A stretch of DNA of 9,073 nt from Paracoccaceae bacterium (GTDB lineage: Bacteria > Pseudomonadota > Alphaproteobacteria > Rhodobacterales > Rhodobacteraceae): assembly GCA_016764835.1 (NCBI GenBank), contig JAESRD010000260.1:1-9073 (forward strand), in the 5' to 3' direction. Both the position numbers and the translations under genes were made by a program. The notes beneath the pieces are model-generated. The model did no database searches, was not told the DNA's origin, and saw only the letters and a list, made by a program, of their open reading frames with translations. Shown here piece by piece: positions 6,331 through 9,073 of this stretch; the first letter of the stretch is position 1; each line of letters starts with the position of its first letter.

Positions 6331-7749
6331 ATGAACGAGATCAAAACAGATATTTGTGTGATTGGTGGCGGCTCTGGCGGCCTGTCTTTGGCTTCTGGCG
6401 CTGTGCAGATGGGGGCAAAGGTTGTGCTCATTGAGGGCGGCAAGATGGGCGGCGACTGTCTTAACACGGGCTGCGTGCCGTCAAAGGCGATGATCGCTGC
6501 GGCCAAACAGGCCTATATGATGGGGCAGGGCGGGCCGCTTGGCATTGCTGCCGTCGCGCCGAAGATCGACTTTGCCGCCGTGAAAGACCATGTGCGCAAG
6601 ACCATTGCCACGATTGAACCTAATGACAGTGTGGAGCGCTTTGAGGCGCTGGGCTGCATAGTGCTGCAAGATTATGCGCGGTTTATCTCGCCAACGCAGG
6701 TGCAGGCGGGCGCTACCGTTGTGACCGCGCGCCGCTTTGTCATTGCCACCGGTTCCAGCCCGTTTGTGCCGCCGATACCGGGGCTGGACGAGGTAGAGGT
6801 GCTGACCAATGAGAATATCTTTGATCTGCGCGCCGCACCTGAACATTTGATCATCATTGGCGGCGGGCCTATTGGGCTGGAGATGGCGCAGGCGCATCAC
6901 CGGCTGGGGGTGCGGGTCACTGTTGTTGAAGCGGCGACCGCCTTTGGCCGCGATGACCCCGAACTGGCGCAGATCGTGCTTGATAAAATGCGCGGCGAGG
7001 GCATTGAGATACTGGAAGAAACCGCAGCTGAGCGGGTTAGCAAGACCGATACTGGGCTTATCGTGCATACGGCTAAGGGCGACATTGCAGGCTCGCATCT
7101 GCTGATGGCCGTGGGCCGCAAGGTGCAGCTTGATGGCCTCGATCTTGAGAAGGGCGGCGTGGAGTATGACCGGCGCGGGATCAAGGTTTCGGCCGGGCTG
7201 CGCTCAGTCACCAATAAACGGGTTTATGCGGCGGGTGATGCAGCTGGCGGGCTGCAATTTACCCATGTTGCGGGCTATCATGCCGGGGTTATCATCCGGC
7301 CCATGCTGTTTGGCCTGCCGGCCAAGGCGCGCGACACTCATATTCCGCATGTTACCTATACCGACCCTGAGCTGGCCCATGTTGGCCTGACCGAGGCCGA
7401 GGCGCGCAAAGAATTTGGTGGCAATGTGCAGGTGTTGCGCTGGCAGTTTGACGAGAATGACCGGGCCATTGCCATGGGCAGCACCACTGGCATGATCAAG
7501 GTTATGGTCGTGCGCGGCCGCCCTGTTGGCGCCTCTATTACCGGGCCGCAGGCGGGCGAACTTATTGGCCTTTGGGCCATGGCCATAGCCAACCGGTTGA
7601 AGATGACCGCGATTGCCAATACCGTCTTGCCATATCCGACGCTAAGCGAGGTCAGTAAACGGGCGGCAGGGGCCTATTTCACCCCCAAGCTGTTTGAAAG
7701 CGGAACCGTGAAGCGAGTTGTAGGTCTGGTGCAGCGCTATTTGCCCTGA
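6331..7749 (+). CDS. MerA/dihydrolipoamide-dehydrogenase-like FAD-dependent oxidoreductase
   Basis: This is a class I pyridine nucleotide-disulfide oxidoreductase of 472 aa, the normal length. It has the FAD-binding GGGSGG (12-17), the redox disulfide CLNTGCVPSK (Cys43, Cys48), the second Rossmann motif GGGPIG (177-182) with Glu200 after it (suggesting NADH rather than NADPH), the AGDAAGG FAD motif (301-307), and a C-terminal dimerisation domain (about 338-450). Lipoamide dehydrogenase and glutathione reductase have an active-site His in HPTLSE; here the motif is YPTLSE with Tyr435, as in mercuric reductase. It lacks MerA's N-terminal metal-binding domain and C-terminal cysteine pair (it ends VQRYLP), so mercury reduction is unlikely. 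The substrate is unknown. It begins 3 nt after the TVP38 gene. Proteins fusing these two domains are known, which supports joint work at the membrane. Confidence 0.93.
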   Translation: MNEIKTDICVIGGGSGGLSLASGAVQMGAKVVLIEGGKMGGDCLNTGCVPSKAMIAAAKQAYMMGQGGPLGIAAVAPKIDFAAVKDHVRKTIATIEPNDSVERFEALGCIVLQDYARFISPTQVQAGATVVTARRFVIATGSSPFVPPIPGLDEVEVLTNENIFDLRAAPEHLIIIGGGPIGLEMAQAHHRLGVRVTVVEAATAFGRDDPELAQIVLDKMRGEGIEILEETAAERVSKTDTGLIVHTAKGDIAGSHLLMAVGRKVQLDGLDLEKGGVEYDRRGIKVSAGLRSVTNKRVYAAGDAAGGLQFTHVAGYHAGVIIRPMLFGLPAKARDTHIPHVTYTDPELAHVGLTEAEARKEFGGNVQVLRWQFDENDRAIAMGSTTGMIKVMVVRGRPVGASITGPQAGELIGLWAMAIANRLKMTAIANTVLPYPTLSEVSKRAAGAYFTPKLFESGTVKRVVGLVQRYLP

Positions 7750-7773
7750 CCTAAACACCAAGACAGGGCAGCT

Positions 7774-9073
7774 ATGAAACTGATCAATTCACTCTCTGGC
7801 CGTTTCCTGATTTTGACAACTGTGTTTGTTATGTTGGCCGAGATCATGATCTTCGTGCCATCGGTTGCGCGCTTTCGCGCTGACTATCTTATGGAGCGGT
7901 TAGAGCGGGCGCAGCTGGCCTCGCTGGCGCTGTTGGCTGATGACATGCTCGACTATGATCTTGAGCGCGAATTGCTGACCAATGCTGACGTGTTCAATGT
8001 GGTTTTGCGCCGCGACGAGGTGCGGCAACTGGCGCTGTCATCGCCGATCCCATCGCCTATTGTGGCGACATATGACATGCGCGACCCGACAGCGATGCAG
8101 CTGATCGGCGAAGCCTTTGCTCAACTGCGCGAGCCTGAGGATCAGGTGATCCGGGTGATCGGCCATCCGGTCGCTGATGGCGGCTTGCTTATTGAGGTGA
8201 CCATGGCCACAGCGCCCTTGCGCAGCGCCATGCTCGACTACGGCCTGCGTATCTTGCTGCTTTCGGCGGTGATATCGGTGATCACGGCGGTGATGTTGTT
8301 TATTGCGGTGCGGATCTTGCTGGTGCGGCCAATGGAAGGCGTGGTCAGCCATATCAAAAGCTATGCCGCCGCCCCTGAAGATGCGCGCACGATCATTGTG
8401 CCTTCGGCCAGTGTGACCGAGCTGCGCGCCGCCGAAGAAGCGCTGCTATCGATGCAAACCGAGCTGACAGGCGCGCTGCGGCAAAAAGAACGGCTGGCCC
8501 AGCTGGGCGGCGCCGTGGCCAAGATCAGCCATGATCTGCGCAATATTTTGACCACGACACAGCTGTTTGCTGACAGGATTGAAACATCACAAGACCCGCT
8601 GGTGCAGCGAATGTTGCCCAAGCTGCTTGGCTCTATCGGCCGGGCAGTAAACCTGTGCGAGACAACGCTGGCCTTTGGCCGGGCCGAAGAGCCGCCGCCC
8701 GCCCTGACGCGGGTGCTGCTGGCTGGGATCGTCGCTGATGTGCTCGACAGTGAACGGCTGGCGGCGGGCGACTTTGCGCTGTCTTTCGCCGAAGATATCC
8801 CCGCTGGCATGATCTTGCGCGCCGATGGTGAGCAGCTGTTTAGGGTGATTTCGAACCTTGTGCGCAACGCCCGACAGGCGATTATTGCCGGTGATAAACC
8901 CGGCGAGATCACCATAAGTGCCTGTGAAGACGACATTGCCTGGTGGGTCAGCGTGATCGATACCGGGCCGGGCCTGCCCAAACGCGCCCGTGAAGACCTG
9001 TTTCAGCCGTTTAATGCCGGCGCGCGCAAAGGGGGCTCTGGGCTGGGGCTGGTGATCTCGGCTGAGCTGATAC
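7774..9073 (+). CDS. Sensor histidine kinase (3' end off the right edge)
   Basis: A membrane sensor kinase of a two-component system; 433 codons are present and the C-terminus is cut. Transmembrane helices at about 11-29 and 160-183 flank a periplasmic region of about 130 residues that resembles nothing I recognise. A HAMP-like linker (about 184-236) follows, then the H-box KISHDLRN with His253, the N-box NLVRNA (Asn361, Asn365), the G1 box DTGPG (Asp396), the F-box LFQPF and the G2 box GGSGLGL (420-426). All residues expected for autophosphorylation are present. The ATG at 7774 has AGGG 5 nt upstream. It lies 24 nt after the flavoprotein gene and is probably cotranscribed with it. No response regulator is in the window; it may lie just beyond the edge. 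The signal is unknown; an envelope or redox cue is a guess from context. Confidence 0.94.
   Translation, partial: MKLINSLSGRFLILTTVFVMLAEIMIFVPSVARFRADYLMERLERAQLASLALLADDMLDYDLERELLTNADVFNVVLRRDEVRQLALSSPIPSPIVATYDMRDPTAMQLIGEAFAQLREPEDQVIRVIGHPVADGGLLIEVTMATAPLRSAMLDYGLRILLLSAVISVITAVMLFIAVRILLVRPMEGVVSHIKSYAAAPEDARTIIVPSASVTELRAAEEALLSMQTELTGALRQKERLAQLGGAVAKISHDLRNILTTTQLFADRIETSQDPLVQRMLPKLLGSIGRAVNLCETTLAFGRAEEPPPALTRVLLAGIVADVLDSERLAAGDFALSFAEDIPAGMILRADGEQLFRVISNLVRNARQAIIAGDKPGEITISACEDDIAWWVSVIDTGPGLPKRAREDLFQPFNAGARKGGSGLGLVISAELI

Noticed and set aside
8361..8981. 206-codon open frame on the minus strand opposite the histidine kinase
   Set aside because: The plus-strand frame carries all kinase motifs; the antisense product is Ser/Ala/Arg-rich low-complexity sequence typical of shadow frames.

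Overview
The window reads as a chromosomal segment of an alphaproteobacterium, most likely of the Rhodobacteraceae/Roseobacter type. The basis is moderately high GC, the style of the YidC, RnpA, YidD and TVP38 proteins, and a TTGACA-N17-TACACG promoter in front of rpmH. The species cannot be named from the sequence. No mobile element, tRNA, rRNA or CRISPR array was seen.

Left part, minus strand (about 5400 down to 1): a co-directional run from one visible strong promoter, in the order rpmH (ribosomal protein L34), rnpA (RNase P protein), yidD (membrane insertion factor), ttcA (tRNA 2-thiocytidine synthetase), a membrane-anchored GGDEF/EAL protein, and yidC (membrane insertase, whose 3' end lies off the left edge). 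rpmH-rnpA-yidD-yidC is the widely conserved bacterial cluster; here ttcA and a c-di-GMP gene sit between yidD and yidC. The GGDEF motif is degenerate, but the adjacent c-di-GMP inhibitory-site motif and all EAL catalytic residues are kept, so the protein is predicted to be a phosphodiesterase.

Right part, plus strand (5515 to the right edge): a divergent, tightly packed three-gene unit. It holds a TVP38/TMEM64 (DedA-superfamily) membrane protein, a mercuric-reductase/dihydrolipoamide-dehydrogenase-like flavoprotein starting 3 nt after it, and a membrane sensor histidine kinase starting 24 nt later, truncated by the right edge. The first two are probably a functional pair; the kinase may sense a related envelope or redox signal.

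The spacers of the left cluster carry unexplained structure: two tandem copies of a 17-nt hairpin between rpmH and rnpA, a CTTARGCAGA core that recurs in three spacers, a roughly 16-nt periodic degenerate repeat between yidD and ttcA, a hairpin that may cover the yidC ribosome-binding site, and a structured rpmH leader. These are the best candidates for undescribed signals. No new multi-gene system is obvious.
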